From assembly GCF_900163795.1 (NCBI RefSeq), contig NZ_FWFD01000003.1, forward strand, positions 1 through 64,000: a stretch of 64,000 bases of DNA, read 5' to 3'. The notes beneath the pieces are model-generated. The model was not told the origin of the DNA. It did no database searches and saw nothing but the letters and a program-made list of their open reading frames with translations. This document shows, in pieces, positions 53,001 through 61,784 of the stretch (positions are counted from its first letter, which is position 1; each line of letters begins with the position of its first letter). The DNA is from Vagococcus fluvialis bH819 (GTDB taxonomy: Bacteria > Bacillota > Bacilli > Lactobacillales > Vagococcaceae). Position numbers and translations under genes: made by a program.

Positions 53001-53316
53001 CTTGCATTAACATCGTTTCAACTGGCGCTGTTAACTCTGGATTTGCTTGCGTTTCTCTAAAAGCTTTATTTTTTTCTTGAAGCGGAATTTCTGCCTTCAT
53101 AAATTCAGAATAGGGATCTGTTTGAGCGTCCCACTTTTCGATATCTCTCACACGATAGCCACTAAAATGAGGTTGTGCTTTGCCAATTTTTGACTCGTCT
53201 TTTGCTGGCCAAGTATCGCCTGCATTTCCCACAACACCATTTGAAACTAAAATTGCTCCACAAACCAAAGAAAGACCTAACCATTTAACACTGGAAATTT
53301 TAGTGTTTTTTTTCAT
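50050..53316 (-). CDS. GH85 endo-beta-N-acetylglucosaminidase, secreted multidomain
   Basis: This 1088-aa endoglycosidase cleaves the chitobiose core of N-glycans. A signal peptide (about 1-32) is followed by the GH85 barrel: YFDPYFRPGQTKKE at about 195, then GIDGFFLNDEESGP at about 230, carrying the Asn-x-Glu catalytic pair. A jelly-roll-like domain, two fibronectin-III-like domains (about 640-830), a helical segment (about 960-1015) and a terminal Big2-like domain follow. No LPxTG motif is present, so it is secreted or held non-covalently. It heads an operon with sipW and a TasA-like gene. A cre site lies just upstream. Confidence 0.92.
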   Translation of the reverse strand: MKKNTKISSVKWLGLSLVCGAILVSNGVVGNAGDTWPAKDESKIGKAQPHFSGYRVRDIEKWDAQTDPYSEFMKAEIPLQEKNKAFRETQANPELTAPVETMLMQGDYGNSFMESTIYNNDFGNLAFNFWQYTDLFSPWHGAATIGTPSSLYDPATSDWRARGFEFGIVNIPNQAYINAAHKNGVKAIACVYFDPYFRPGQTKKEMFEKDANGEYIIAKKLIELADYYGIDGFFLNDEESGPDEFKELMIYLTKNGLYTQFYNTNSFFDESKQSYLKDSNGNQIHNSVFVNYGWPSAPDRLLSQIEASKTKGYDPYKEAFIGVEALQAGFKGGHPTSAVEKLYLKDSKNPMASIALFTPSDYYQRELDTDLKKDGDDGKFPLHQQKEYQWMIANRERMYFSGVKDNPRETGRATGAKRSEVGVNDASKWAGVADFKAENSVIRGKKFYSNFNIGKGMAYYTNGKVSSNEEWSNLNDQDILPTWQWWLDSDKDKLSVDFDFGKNEERKDVNREKMTTDYAQQGAYQGGNSLVTYGSITSENTLRLFKTSLDVVKETTVSVTAKTNKDSEVSTSIGLIFEDQPEKIEKVALKGNKSTNWEAQTISLEKFAGRKVAMIALIFDGDEKDFQYNLGEISFSDDNQKPSAPKDVKIDQLFNTKEANISWTPDSYETVDKYRIYSLDNEGNRQALGGIYGSNYYIKDTKMADEKLTLEVVAVGKNGLESEPTKVTQDVNKMISDVKVAEAPTKTNLYNQAANLGKVEVSWQAPKEFTPESFEIFVQPINVEGEQSKGWRTKVSGNETQAVVETGKTEGMDYNVTVQAVKEGQSLPGVTYRGKLHDDIAKNLTVSDIKVANKGTGIILKSPLTQDWRYVRVFSKDKEVRKLERGVTTNYDNAIKFENDNGKNVPLRIQLEDYAGNISEDLVISTNSQQEIVALKAVKDSELEKKLKEAETLLQAGGYTEESLNQLREQVEQLKEATKFGYLSEEDMAVGIEQLAQMIAQLEQEILPEKVSTDLKGLTVMKKGDEKDFKLIFTPESANVTKIDYKFENEGVVTVENQKLAAKKIGMTRVTGTTKNGKTMTFTVRVTP

Positions 53317-53334
53317 TTTATACTCCCTTTCTTT

Positions 53335-53350
53335 TAAAAACGCTTACATT
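53335..53350 (-). promoter_or_regulatory. cre (CcpA site) upstream of GH85
   Basis: On the minus strand AATGTAAGCGTTTTTA matches the cre consensus (TG-N-AA-R-CG-N-WWW-CA) with one mismatch. It lies 19-34 bases before the GH85 start, consistent with catabolite repression by roadblock. Confidence 0.65.
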
Positions 53351-53596
53351 TATGTTTAAAAAATTTTCTCCTTTCTTTTTAAATTACACTTCACAAACAT
53401 AGTATACGAAGACTTTTACTTTTAATTAAGTAAGTAATTATGCTTTTTTATCAAATAATTATATATATTCAGTTATTTTTTCTATTTTAGTCAATTATGT
53501 ATTGAATATAAAATCTACGTCTTTCGTCCTATATAAATTACAACTTTACTCCTGTAAAATAATTAGCATAACATAAATAAAAAGGAGACTTAGAAA

Positions 53597-54766
53597 ATGT
53601 CTAAAAAGAAAAAGATTATTATCGGTGTTACGGTTGGTGTTATTATTGTTTTAATCGGGGCAAAATTCTTACTTGGAGGTTCTAAACAAGAAGTAGCAAC
53701 AGATATGCCTAATATTGATTACTTTACTGTTGAAGATGTCCCTCAAGTATTTATCAATGGAATTGTTACGCCCACAGAATCAAAAGAGTTTACTAAAGAT
53801 GCGACTTTGGGTAAATTAGGCGATTTAAATGTTAAAAATGGCGACATGGTAGAAAAAGGCACTATTTTATATCAATATGTAGATGAAACGACTGATAACC
53901 AAATTACTGAATTGAAATTCCAAATGGAGTCAACTCAGGCAGAAAAAGATAAAGCAGCTAGACAAATGCAACTTGAAATTAACGAATTAGCAAATGCTAA
54001 TAAAGCTGCCAAAGAAGCTGGAGCTCCTACTTCTTCTGAAGAGAATATTCGTTTAAAATATGATTTGAATGGTTTTGATATCAAAATGAATCAACAACAA
54101 AGTCAAATTGATACATTAAATGCCAAACAAGTGAATCAAGTAACAGCACCCTTTAATGGTCAGATTACAATTCCTCAAGACCAAAATCGTGACAGTGCTA
54201 TTATGACTTTAACTTCTAATGATTTCTACGTTGAGGGTGAAGTGAATGAGCGTGACTTAGAAAAAATTAAAGAAAAACAACCAGCTGAAGTAAGAACAAT
54301 TGCAGATAATAATGTTTATAAAGGTGAAATTATCCATATTTCAAATTCTCCTACTACAGCACAAACTCAAGCTGGCGCTGCTGGTGGAATGGGTGGGGGT
54401 AACGCTGGTGGAAGTGGTGCTCTATCAACTTACACTGTTAAATTGTCATTAAAAGATGCTAAAAAGGTTCGTAAAGGATTCCACGTGCAAGCTTCTATTA
54501 AACTAGATGACAAAAAAATCCAAATTCCTGAAGAAGCTATCCATACAGATGATAAAGATAAAAAGAAATATGTATTCGTTGATGATTTTGGAACAGTTTT
54601 AAGAAAAGATATTGAAATAGCTGATAAAGGTGCTGACAAAGGAAAAGTTATCATAAATAGTGGTCTAGAAGGATTAGACAAGGTTATTGTTAAATCTGAC
54701 AAAAAACTTAAAAGTGGTGAATTAATCGGTGAACCAAATACGGAAAATTCAGGGGAGATGAAATAG
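53597..54766 (+). CDS. MacA/YknX-like membrane-fusion adaptor
   Basis: This 389-aa protein has an N-terminal anchor helix (IIIGVTVGVIIVLIGAKFL), a barrel-sandwich (lipoyl-like) half at about 75-100, a coiled-coil (about 105-175) and the matching half (QVTAPFNGQITIP) near 190. A Gly-rich loop (GGMGGGNAGGSG) and a beta-barrel region follow. It couples with the ATPase and FtsX-type permease encoded downstream to export peptides, toxins or antibiotics. AAAGGAG precedes the ATG. It is divergent from GH85. Confidence 0.9.
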   Translation: MSKKKKIIIGVTVGVIIVLIGAKFLLGGSKQEVATDMPNIDYFTVEDVPQVFINGIVTPTESKEFTKDATLGKLGDLNVKNGDMVEKGTILYQYVDETTDNQITELKFQMESTQAEKDKAARQMQLEINELANANKAAKEAGAPTSSEENIRLKYDLNGFDIKMNQQQSQIDTLNAKQVNQVTAPFNGQITIPQDQNRDSAIMTLTSNDFYVEGEVNERDLEKIKEKQPAEVRTIADNNVYKGEIIHISNSPTTAQTQAGAAGGMGGGNAGGSGALSTYTVKLSLKDAKKVRKGFHVQASIKLDDKKIQIPEEAIHTDDKDKKKYVFVDDFGTVLRKDIEIADKGADKGKVIINSGLEGLDKVIVKSDKKLKSGELIGEPNTENSGEMK

Positions 54767-55498
54767 ATGACTGAACAATTAAACAGTGAATTATCTGTTT
54801 CCTCTTCTTCTCTCATTGAAATGACTGAACTTAATAAATACTATCCAGTTGGAAAAGAACAACTTCATGTTCTTAAAGAATTAAATTTAACCATTGAACG
54901 TGGTGAATTTTTAATGATCATGGGGAAATCTGGTAGTGGAAAAACAACTTTAATGAATATTATTGGCTTTTTAGATCAGTCATCTGATGGTACTTATATC
55001 TTCGATGAGCAAGACGTATCGAAACTAACTGAAAATCAAAAATCAGATTTAAGAAACAAATATATTGGCTTTATTTTTCAACAATTTTTCTTAATTCAAT
55101 CATTGAATGTCTCTCAAAATGTTGAATTACCTATGGTCTATGAGGGAACCAAAAAAGAAGCTGAGAGGAAAAAAATTGCTGAACATTATCTACATTTAGT
55201 CGGCTTAGAGGGGAAAGAGAACTCTAAAACAACCGAATTATCTGGTGGACAACAACAACGTGTTGCAATCGCTCGCGCTTTGGTTAACGAACCATTACTT
55301 ATAATGGCAGATGAACCCACTGGCGCTCTTGATAGTGAGACTAGTAAAGACATCATGAATATTTTAACTGAGCTCAACAAAGAAGGTAAAACAATTGTTA
55401 TGGTTACTCATGATAATGATATGAAGAAATATGCCTCTCGTGTTGTTTATATGAAAGATGGGATTTTCTTAAACGAGGAGGAATTTACTAATGCTTAA
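54767..55498 (+). CDS. MacB/YknY-like ABC transporter ATPase
   Basis: This 243-aa ATPase has Walker [12 protein letters not shown] at about residue 47, the signature [16 protein letters not shown] at about 158, Walker [15 protein letters not shown], and the switch His in VMVTHDNDM. It belongs to the LolD/MacB subgroup. It starts at the stop of the adaptor gene and overlaps the permease gene by 8 bases. Confidence 0.96.
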   Translation: MTEQLNSELSVSSSSLIEMTELNKYYPVGKEQLHVLKELNLTIERGEFLMIMGKSGSGKTTLMNIIGFLDQSSDGTYIFDEQDVSKLTENQKSDLRNKYIGFIFQQFFLIQSLNVSQNVELPMVYEGTKKEAERKKIAEHYLHLVGLEGKENSKTTELSGGQQQRVAIARALVNEPLLIMADEPTGALDSETSKDIMNILTELNKEGKTIVMVTHDNDMKKYASRVVYMKDGIFLNEEEFTNA

Positions 55499-56714
55499 AA
55501 ACCTATTATTAAGTACCCTCCTCAGCTTAAAAGCCCATAAATTACGTGTTTTTCTAACTATGGTTGGGATTATCATCGGAATCACTGCAGTTGTAACAGT
55601 TTCTGCAATTGGTGAAGGAATGAAACAAAAAAGTTTAAAAATGATGGAATCAGCAGATGCCAATAGTATTCGCTTAATTTATAAAGTGGATCAAGAGGAT
55701 GATTCAGCTGTTGCTAGTCAGTCATTTGATCAATTCGCTTTTAATATGTCTGACTTAAAAATGCTTAGAAAATTAGACGGTGTTGATAATATTAGCGCTG
55801 ACTATAGTATGGGATTTGGCGGTTTTGAAGGTATTGATGTACAAATGGCTTACTTTGATACTAAAGCTGGTGGTATGGTTCAATCTTATTCTAAACCAGA
55901 TAAAAATGTTATGTATGGTTCTGACTTTAAAGATACTGATTTTGATAAAAATAAAATTGTCTTGTCTTATGATACGATGCAAAGTCAACTAAATATCAAA
56001 AAACCTAAAGATATCATTGGAAAAGCAATTGATGTTGAAGGTGAAAAATTCCAAGTAGTTGGAGTAAAGAAAAAAATTGGTGAGAATGAAATGATTACAG
56101 ACTCTTCAATTTTTACGAATACTGTCCCTAAAAAAGCATATAATAGTTTAGCCAAAAATAAACCTATTAATGCCATTAAATTAAAAGCTAAAGAAGGAAC
56201 CGACCGGATGACAGTTGTTGAAGAAGCTAATAAACTTCTAAAAGACTATCATCCTGAATTAGTTGGTAATTTTGAAGAAGATCGTAGTAACGAAAAATTC
56301 AGACAGGAAATGGAACAAATGTTACAAGGGGTTGTGATGGGGCTATTATTCATTACGGCTATTTCACTTCTTGTTGGTGGGATTGGGGTTATGAATATCA
56401 TGTATGTCTCTGTTTCTGAGCGTAAACGAGAAATTGGTATTAGACGAGCTATCGGTGCGAAACCTTCTAATATCTTGATTCAATTCTTGCTTGAAGCTGC
56501 CTTTATTACTTTAATTGGTGGTATTCTCGGTGTTCTTCTTGGCTCAGGAATCGCTAATTTAATTTCAAATGTTGTTCCTGATATCGAAGCTATTGTTAGC
56601 CCCAAAATGGCCTTTATGTCAGCGGGTATTTCAGCTGGAATCGGATTAATCTTCGGGGTAATTCCAGCGATTAATGCAGCTAAAATGGACCCTATTAAGG
56701 CTATTTATCAATAA
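55491..56714 (+). CDS. MacB/YknZ-like FtsX-type permease
   Basis: This 407-aa protein has a first helix ([20 protein letters not shown]), a large MacB_PCD extracellular domain (about 50-270) and three C-terminal helices (from about 290, with [20 protein letters not shown]). It forms the transmembrane part of a tripartite YknXYZ-like exporter. GGAGG lies 8 bases before the ATG. Repeats R12 and R13 begin at its stop codon. Confidence 0.95.
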   Translation: MLKNLLLSTLLSLKAHKLRVFLTMVGIIIGITAVVTVSAIGEGMKQKSLKMMESADANSIRLIYKVDQEDDSAVASQSFDQFAFNMSDLKMLRKLDGVDNISADYSMGFGGFEGIDVQMAYFDTKAGGMVQSYSKPDKNVMYGSDFKDTDFDKNKIVLSYDTMQSQLNIKKPKDIIGKAIDVEGEKFQVVGVKKKIGENEMITDSSIFTNTVPKKAYNSLAKNKPINAIKLKAKEGTDRMTVVEEANKLLKDYHPELVGNFEEDRSNEKFRQEMEQMLQGVVMGLLFITAISLLVGGIGVMNIMYVSVSERKREIGIRRAIGAKPSNILIQFLLEAAFITLIGGILGVLLGSGIANLISNVVPDIEAIVSPKMAFMSAGISAGIGLIFGVIPAINAAKMDPIKAIYQ

Positions 56715-56830
56715 GGTGAATAAAAAATTGTTTTGCTCTAAGTAACTGGAAGGAATAACCAATAATCCACGCTTTTTGGATTATTGATTATTCTTGAAGT
56801 TATCGAAGGAGCAGATTTTTTATTCCCGAT
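56715..56830 (+). repeat. Stem-loop repeat R12
   Basis: The element starts one base after the permease stop, in sense orientation. The inner hairpin is a 17-base arm (GGAATAACCAATAATCC) pairing with a downstream arm with one mismatch, around ACGCTTTTT. The outer arms are GCTCTAAGTAACT and AGTTATCGAAGGAGC. Confidence 0.8.
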
Positions 56831-56950
56831 AATAAACGTGATGAAAAAGGCGTTTAGCTCCAAGCAGCTAGAAGAAACGAAAAACAATTCGTGCTTTTGG
56901 AATTGATTTTCATTCCTGAAGTTACCGATGGAGCAGATTTTTCATCCAAA
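56831..56950 (+). repeat. Stem-loop repeat R13
   Basis: This is a tandem second copy. CAATTC pairs with GAATTG around GTGCTTTTG. R1 has CAATCC with GGATTG and R6 has CAATTC with GGATTG, so the three copies show compensatory and G-U changes at one pair. R12, R13 and a terminator fill most of the 399-base gap before the DUF1846 gene. Confidence 0.8.
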
Positions 56951-56952
56951 CT

Positions 56953-56999
56953 AAAAGAGAGCGTGACTTACTTTTGGGTAGTCATACTCTCTTTTTTTT
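56953..56999 (+). terminator. Terminator after R13
   Basis: AGAGAG and GTGACT pair with AGTCAT and CTCTCT, followed by TTTTTTT. It ends the exporter operon. Confidence 0.85.
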
Positions 57000-57071
57000 A
57001 ACTATATCCTGACATATTTCAATACCTTCACCATCTCGAATGGATCAAGTATCCCAACTTATATTCCTCCT

Positions 57072-57110
57072 TAAGAAAAAGAGCCAACCATTTGCTGATT
57101 AGCTCTTAAA
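57072..57110 (-). terminator. Terminator of the DUF1846 gene
   Basis: On the minus strand AAGAGCTAATC pairs with GGTTGGCTCTT (minor mismatch), then TTTC. Confidence 0.75.
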
Positions 57111-57113
57111 TCC

Positions 57114-58634
57114 TTAAATATAAAACAGATTCTCTGACGAGAAGATTGGATCACTTGTAATATCCATTCCCAAACGTTTTAAGATTTGTTCATCATCTTT
57201 ATTTAGCATCACAGTTGAGTGAGCTTGTGTTCCTTCTAAAGATGACAATTTTTCATAAGCGATTTGAGCAGTTGGATTAGTTACAGCACTAATCGACAAA
57301 GCAATTAAGACTTCATTTGCATTTAAAGAAGTAATCTTACTATGTAAGTCTACGTCCTTCATTTTACGAATCGTTTCCAAAATAACTGGTGATAGTAATA
57401 AAATTTCATCTGAAATATTTGCCAAGTATTTTATTGAATTAAGAATCGCTGCAGCTGTAGAGTCCATCAAATCGGTTGAACGCCCTGTAATAATTTTGCC
57501 ATCTGGTAATTCAAAAGCCACCACTGAAACTGGAGCAATCGTTAATTCATCAGTTGTCTCTTTCTTTTTAACAAGTGAGGCATACTCTCTTGCTGGAATA
57601 ACTGGACGTCGATCTTCTTTCTTTAGTTCCATCTCTTCCATAATCATTTGAATACGATTCACCGCGTCATCATCTGCCATACCACGCTTGTAGAAACACT
57701 CCGTATCAAAACAACGTCGGATAATTTCTTCTTTAGATGCTTCTTTCACTGCTTCATCGTCAATAATACCGAACCCAACCCGGTTAACACCCATATCAGT
57801 TGGTGATTGAAAAACAGATTCTTGATTAGTAATCCTTTCAATGATACGCTTAATCACTGGGAAAGTTTCGATATCTCGATTATAATTAACCGCAACTTCG
57901 CCATATGCTTCATAGTGATAAGAGTCAATCATATTAACATCCTTTAAATCTACTGTCGCAGCTTCATAAGCAATATTAACAGGGTGTTTTAACGGAATAT
58001 TCCAAACTGGAAAAGTTTCGAATTTTGAATAGCCAGCAATTCGTCCAAGTTTACTTTCATGATATATTTGGCTTAAACTTGTCGCTAATTTTCCGCTTCC
58101 AGCACCTGGGGCAGTAACGACAACAATCGGTTTTGTTGTCGGAATATACGGATTTTTTCCAAACCCTTCATCACTAACAATTTGATCAATATTATACGGA
58201 TAACCTTCAATAGCTTCATGAGTGTAAACTTTAATATTACGTTTCTCTAGTTTGTTAATAAAAACTTTAGTAGCTGGTTGACCACTATAACGTGTAATTA
58301 ATACACTATTAACTTTTAAACCATACTCCGTAAATTCATCAATTGATTTCAAAATATCCATGTCATAAGTAATACCGTAATCTCCACGAATTTTATTACG
58401 TTCAATATCCCCAGCAAATGCACAGATAATAACTTCTGCTTTATCTTTTAATTTTTGTAATATTTTAATTTTAGAATCTTCATCAAATCCTGGTAAAACG
58501 CGTTTGGCATGTTTATCTCCGATTAACTTCCCACCGAATTCTAAGTACAATTTATCGTAGTCATTCACTCTTTCTAAGATATACTTCGATTGTTCTTCAA
58601 TATATTTTTGAGAATCAAAGCCAATTTTTTTCAT
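57114..58634 (-). CDS. DUF1846/UPF0371 protein
   Basis: This 506-aa cytoplasmic protein is recognised from [18 protein letters not shown] at the N-terminus, [17 protein letters not shown], and [20 protein letters not shown] at about 180, which is a P-loop-like glycine-rich segment. The family is widespread in Firmicutes and structurally characterised, but its reaction is not established. The length is standard. It has its own terminator, and AGGGATATC-type sequence precedes the ATG. No operon partner is seen. Confidence 0.92.
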   Translation of the reverse strand: MKKIGFDSQKYIEEQSKYILERVNDYDKLYLEFGGKLIGDKHAKRVLPGFDEDSKIKILQKLKDKAEVIICAFAGDIERNKIRGDYGITYDMDILKSIDEFTEYGLKVNSVLITRYSGQPATKVFINKLEKRNIKVYTHEAIEGYPYNIDQIVSDEGFGKNPYIPTTKPIVVVTAPGAGSGKLATSLSQIYHESKLGRIAGYSKFETFPVWNIPLKHPVNIAYEAATVDLKDVNMIDSYHYEAYGEVAVNYNRDIETFPVIKRIIERITNQESVFQSPTDMGVNRVGFGIIDDEAVKEASKEEIIRRCFDTECFYKRGMADDDAVNRIQMIMEEMELKKEDRRPVIPAREYASLVKKKETTDELTIAPVSVVAFELPDGKIITGRSTDLMDSTAAAILNSIKYLANISDEILLLSPVILETIRKMKDVDLHSKITSLNANEVLIALSISAVTNPTAQIAYEKLSSLEGTQAHSTVMLNKDDEQILKRLGMDITSDPIFSSENLFYI

Positions 58635-58881
58635 GATGATATCCCTCCACTAAATAGTCTGACACACCATTATAAAATAAATTTGATCTTGTGCCAACCA
58701 TTATTTATTCTTAATAGCTTATCATAAATACAAGTTATACGCATTTTATTTATCCTAAAATAAATTAAGCTCTTTTTAAGAGCAAAGTTTAAAATGAGAA
58801 TTTAGCAAAAAATAAAACTATAGTTATTAAATAGTGATAGAATGAAGATAGCTTTAAAAAATGTAAAGGAGTGTTACAAGA

Positions 58882-60669
58882 ATGAAAGTATCAGAACGAA
58901 TTGCGCAACTCAGAAAATTGATGGAACAACAAGGAATCGATTACTATGTGGTTCCGACAGCCGATTATCATCAAAGTGAATATGTTGGTGAACATTTCAA
59001 AGTTAGAAAATGGATTACTGGATTTGGCGGCTCTGCTGGAACAGCAATCATTGCTCTTAAAAATGCCGGTCTATGGACAGATGGTCGTTACTTTATCGCA
59101 GCAGCAGAACAATTAAAAGGCTCTGGTGTTGACTTGTTTAAAATGGGTGAACCAGAAGTCCCAACCATTCCAGAATTTTTGAACCAATCACTTACAAAAG
59201 GACAAACGATTGGTTTTGATGGACGAACTGTTTCTATGGGAGACGGCTTGTCTTATGAAGCCATTGCTAAAAATCATGAAGGTTTTATCAAGTATGATCA
59301 GGATTTGATTGATAAATTGTGGTCAGACCGCCCTTCTCTTTCAACTAAACCTGCCTTTTTCTTAGAAACAAAGTATTCAGGTGAAGATACTGCTTCTAAA
59401 CTAAGCCGATTACGTGAAAAAATGAGCTTTAATAATTCAAACACGCATGTTTTAACTTCATTAGATGATATTTGTTGGTTGTTAAATATTCGTGGTGATG
59501 ATATCGACTTTTTCCCAATGGTTCTAAGCTATGCCGTTGTTACGATGAATGAGGTTGAATTATTTATTGATGAATCTAAGTTAAACGATGAAATTCACGC
59601 TGAATTTACTAAAAATAGAGTAAATGTTCATGCCTATAATGACATCTATGAATTTGTTAAAGGGTTCGATTCAACTATTTCTTTATTAGCAGACCCAGTA
59701 AGAATGAACTATGCTCTTATTAAAAATGTAGCAGATACTGTTCAAATTACTGAAACAGCTAACCCTACAGTGCTTTTTAAAGCAGTTAAAAATGAAACAG
59801 AGATCAAAAATATGAAACAAGCTCAAATTAAAGATGGTGTGGCTCACACTAAATATATGTATTGGTTGAAACATAATGTTGGCAACATTAAAATCACAGA
59901 ATTAAGTGCGACTAAAAAATTAGAAGATTTAAGAAAAGAACAAGAAGGTTATATCCGCCAAAGTTTTGCCCCAATCACAGCTTTTGGCGAACATGGTGCG
60001 ATTGTCCATTACGAAGCCACTGAAGAAACAGATGTTGAGTTGAGTAAAGGAACATTCCTACTAAGTGACACAGGTGCTGGTTTCTATGAAGGATCAACTG
60101 ACATTACCAGAACATTTGCTTTGGGTGAAGTATCTGATGAATTGAAAAAACATTACACTATTACCCTAAGAAGTAATATTCAAATGGATATGGCTAAATT
60201 TTTACACGGTGTTAATGGAACGAATTTAGATATTCTAGCTCGTCAACCCTTCTGGCGTGAAGGCTTAAACTATAATCACGGAACAGGTCATGGTGTTGGT
60301 TATTTATTAAATATCCATGAAGGTCCGATAGGCTTACGTTGGCAATATCGTCCAGGCGAATCACATCCTTTTGAAGCTGGTATGGTTGTAACTAACGAGC
60401 CTGGCGTTTACATTCAAGGTTCTCATGGTGTTCGTCTTGAAAATGAACTCTTAGTTGTTGAAGCTGAAAAAAATGAGTACGGACAATTTATGCAGTTTGA
60501 AACAATGTCTTATGTACCTTTTGATGTTGATGCAATGACTATTGATATGTTACTTGAAGAAGAAAAAACATGGTTAAATAACTATCATGCTTTAGTACGT
60601 AACTTAATTGGTTCTCACTTAACGAAAGAAGAAAACACTTGGTTAGAAGAAATAACTAAAGATATTTAA
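58882..60669 (+). CDS. Aminopeptidase P (Xaa-Pro aminopeptidase), long form
   Basis: This 595-aa M24B metallopeptidase removes the N-terminal residue before proline. Two creatinase-like N-terminal domains (GLWTDGRYFIAAAEQL near 65, LTSLDDICWLLNIRGDD near 200) precede the pita-bread catalytic domain. Metal ligands are Asp in LLSDTGAGFYEGSTDITRT (two Asp), His in GTGHGVGYLLNIHEGP, and Glu in VTNEPGVYI and RLENELLV. The three-domain length matches eukaryote-like long APP enzymes, as in lactic acid bacteria. AAAGGAG precedes the ATG. Confidence 0.93.
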   Translation: MKVSERIAQLRKLMEQQGIDYYVVPTADYHQSEYVGEHFKVRKWITGFGGSAGTAIIALKNAGLWTDGRYFIAAAEQLKGSGVDLFKMGEPEVPTIPEFLNQSLTKGQTIGFDGRTVSMGDGLSYEAIAKNHEGFIKYDQDLIDKLWSDRPSLSTKPAFFLETKYSGEDTASKLSRLREKMSFNNSNTHVLTSLDDICWLLNIRGDDIDFFPMVLSYAVVTMNEVELFIDESKLNDEIHAEFTKNRVNVHAYNDIYEFVKGFDSTISLLADPVRMNYALIKNVADTVQITETANPTVLFKAVKNETEIKNMKQAQIKDGVAHTKYMYWLKHNVGNIKITELSATKKLEDLRKEQEGYIRQSFAPITAFGEHGAIVHYEATEETDVELSKGTFLLSDTGAGFYEGSTDITRTFALGEVSDELKKHYTITLRSNIQMDMAKFLHGVNGTNLDILARQPFWREGLNYNHGTGHGVGYLLNIHEGPIGLRWQYRPGESHPFEAGMVVTNEPGVYIQGSHGVRLENELLVVEAEKNEYGQFMQFETMSYVPFDVDAMTIDMLLEEEKTWLNNYHALVRNLIGSHLTKEENTWLEEITKDI

Positions 60670-60672
60670 ACG

Positions 60673-60715
60673 AAAAACCCAGCTCTTACCTGATTAAGTA
60701 GAAGCTGGGTTTTTT
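60673..60715. terminator. Terminator after aminopeptidase P
   Basis: AAAAACCCAGCT pairs with AGCTGGGTTTTTT. It can serve both strands and overlaps the end of the minus-strand gene remnant. Confidence 0.9.
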
Positions 60716-60860
60716 AAATATCTTTTCTCTCAAAAACTAATCTTGAACCTAAAATCATTGAATAGAGATATATAAAGATAATAACAAGTAGTATCCAAAT
60801 ACTTATGTTTGAAAATTGAAGATATGTTGGTGAAAGCACTACACCACTTATTTTTATAGA
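60714..60860 (-). pseudogene. C-terminal remnant of an ABC-2 type permease
   Basis: The minus strand encodes about 48 codons of a membrane-protein end: SGVVLSPTYLQFSN, a helix (ISIWILLVIIFIYLYSMI), then LGSRLVFERKDI and stop. The last helix plus a basic FxRKDI tail is typical of ABC-2 permeases. In-frame stops lie directly upstream, and no ATPase gene or start codon is present, so this is a truncated relic of a deleted export operon. Confidence 0.65.
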
Positions 60861-60928
60861 TTATTTTTTTTTACTTATGATATGATTTGAATAAAAAATA
60901 ATAATAAATTAGTTTGGAGTGTAAAATA

Positions 60929-61783
60929 ATGAACACAAGAATTGCTTTATTCTCAGATATACATGGAAACACTACAGCATTTGATGCAGTCATAGCAGAT
61001 TCAAAAAAAGAAAATGTTGACGATTATTGGATTATTGGTGATGTTATTATGCACGGTGGTGGATCTACTGAAATTTTTGATAGAATATACCATTTAAAGC
61101 CTTCTGTTTGGGTTAAAGGGAATTGGGATGACCTATTCCTTTATATCTATTCAAAGAAAGAAATTGATATTAATGATCCCTCTGATATATTTATAGCAAA
61201 ATTAGGCATAGATTTACTTTCAAAAATGACACAACAAAATATAAATGACTTAGAAGATTTGCCACTACACGTTCTTAAAAATATAAATGGTTTGAATATC
61301 AGCATTTCACATAATTTACCTAATAAAAATTATGGTAGAGATTTACTTCCAACTGAAAAACAGAAAAATTTTGATTTATTATTTGATACAAATAACGCTG
61401 ATATCGCTATTTATGGTCATGTTCATCATCAAATGATGAGATATAGTAGTTCTGAACAATTAATTATTAATCCAGGTTCAATTGGATATCCTTTTTTAAA
61501 AAGAAAAAATCTGAGGAAGAGTGGCTTTTCTCAATATGCAATATTAGACATTAATTCAAAGGGAGTCCCTCAAATATTTTTCAAACAAGTTGAATACGAT
61601 GTTGATAAAGAAATTAAAGAAGCTATGAGTTTAGGCCTTCCTTACATTGATGTCTATAAAAAAATGTTAAACGAAGGTAGTTCTAAAACCCACGATAGTG
61701 TTTTTTTGAAATCTATTGAGAATAAAAATACCTATCTTTCAGAAGTGCTTAACTATTTTAATTTTATTTCTAAGGAGAAATAG
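60929..61783 (+). CDS. Calcineurin-like metallophosphoesterase
   Basis: This 284-aa phosphoesterase has a complete metal-site set: ALFSDIHGN (Asp, His), IIGDVIMHG (Asp), VKGNWDD (Asn), ISHN (His), and IYGHVHHQM (His-x-His). It resembles the YfcE/ApaH-like family acting on nucleotides, phosphodiesters or phosphoproteins. The ATG at 60929 has TTGGAG 9 bases upstream. It is coupled to an HD-domain hydrolase gene one base downstream, which suggests a shared nucleotide substrate. Confidence 0.9.
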   Translation: MNTRIALFSDIHGNTTAFDAVIADSKKENVDDYWIIGDVIMHGGGSTEIFDRIYHLKPSVWVKGNWDDLFLYIYSKKEIDINDPSDIFIAKLGIDLLSKMTQQNINDLEDLPLHVLKNINGLNISISHNLPNKNYGRDLLPTEKQKNFDLLFDTNNADIAIYGHVHHQMMRYSSSEQLIINPGSIGYPFLKRKNLRKSGFSQYAILDINSKGVPQIFFKQVEYDVDKEIKEAMSLGLPYIDVYKKMLNEGSSKTHDSVFLKSIENKNTYLSEVLNYFNFISKEK

Positions 61784-61784
61784 T

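Noticed and set aside
53401-53596. Operators for the MacAB-like exporter
   Set aside because: Several short AT-rich dyads exist but none is repeated or matches a known site, so none is reported.
57001-57071. Possible small gene behind the exporter operon
   Set aside because: A ribosome-like GGAGG on the minus strand leads only to a 9-codon frame; nothing else is seen in this stretch.
58635-58881. Regulatory RNA between DUF1846 and aminopeptidase P
   Set aside because: Only AT-rich sequence and ordinary divergent promoter-like boxes are visible; no convincing stem was found.
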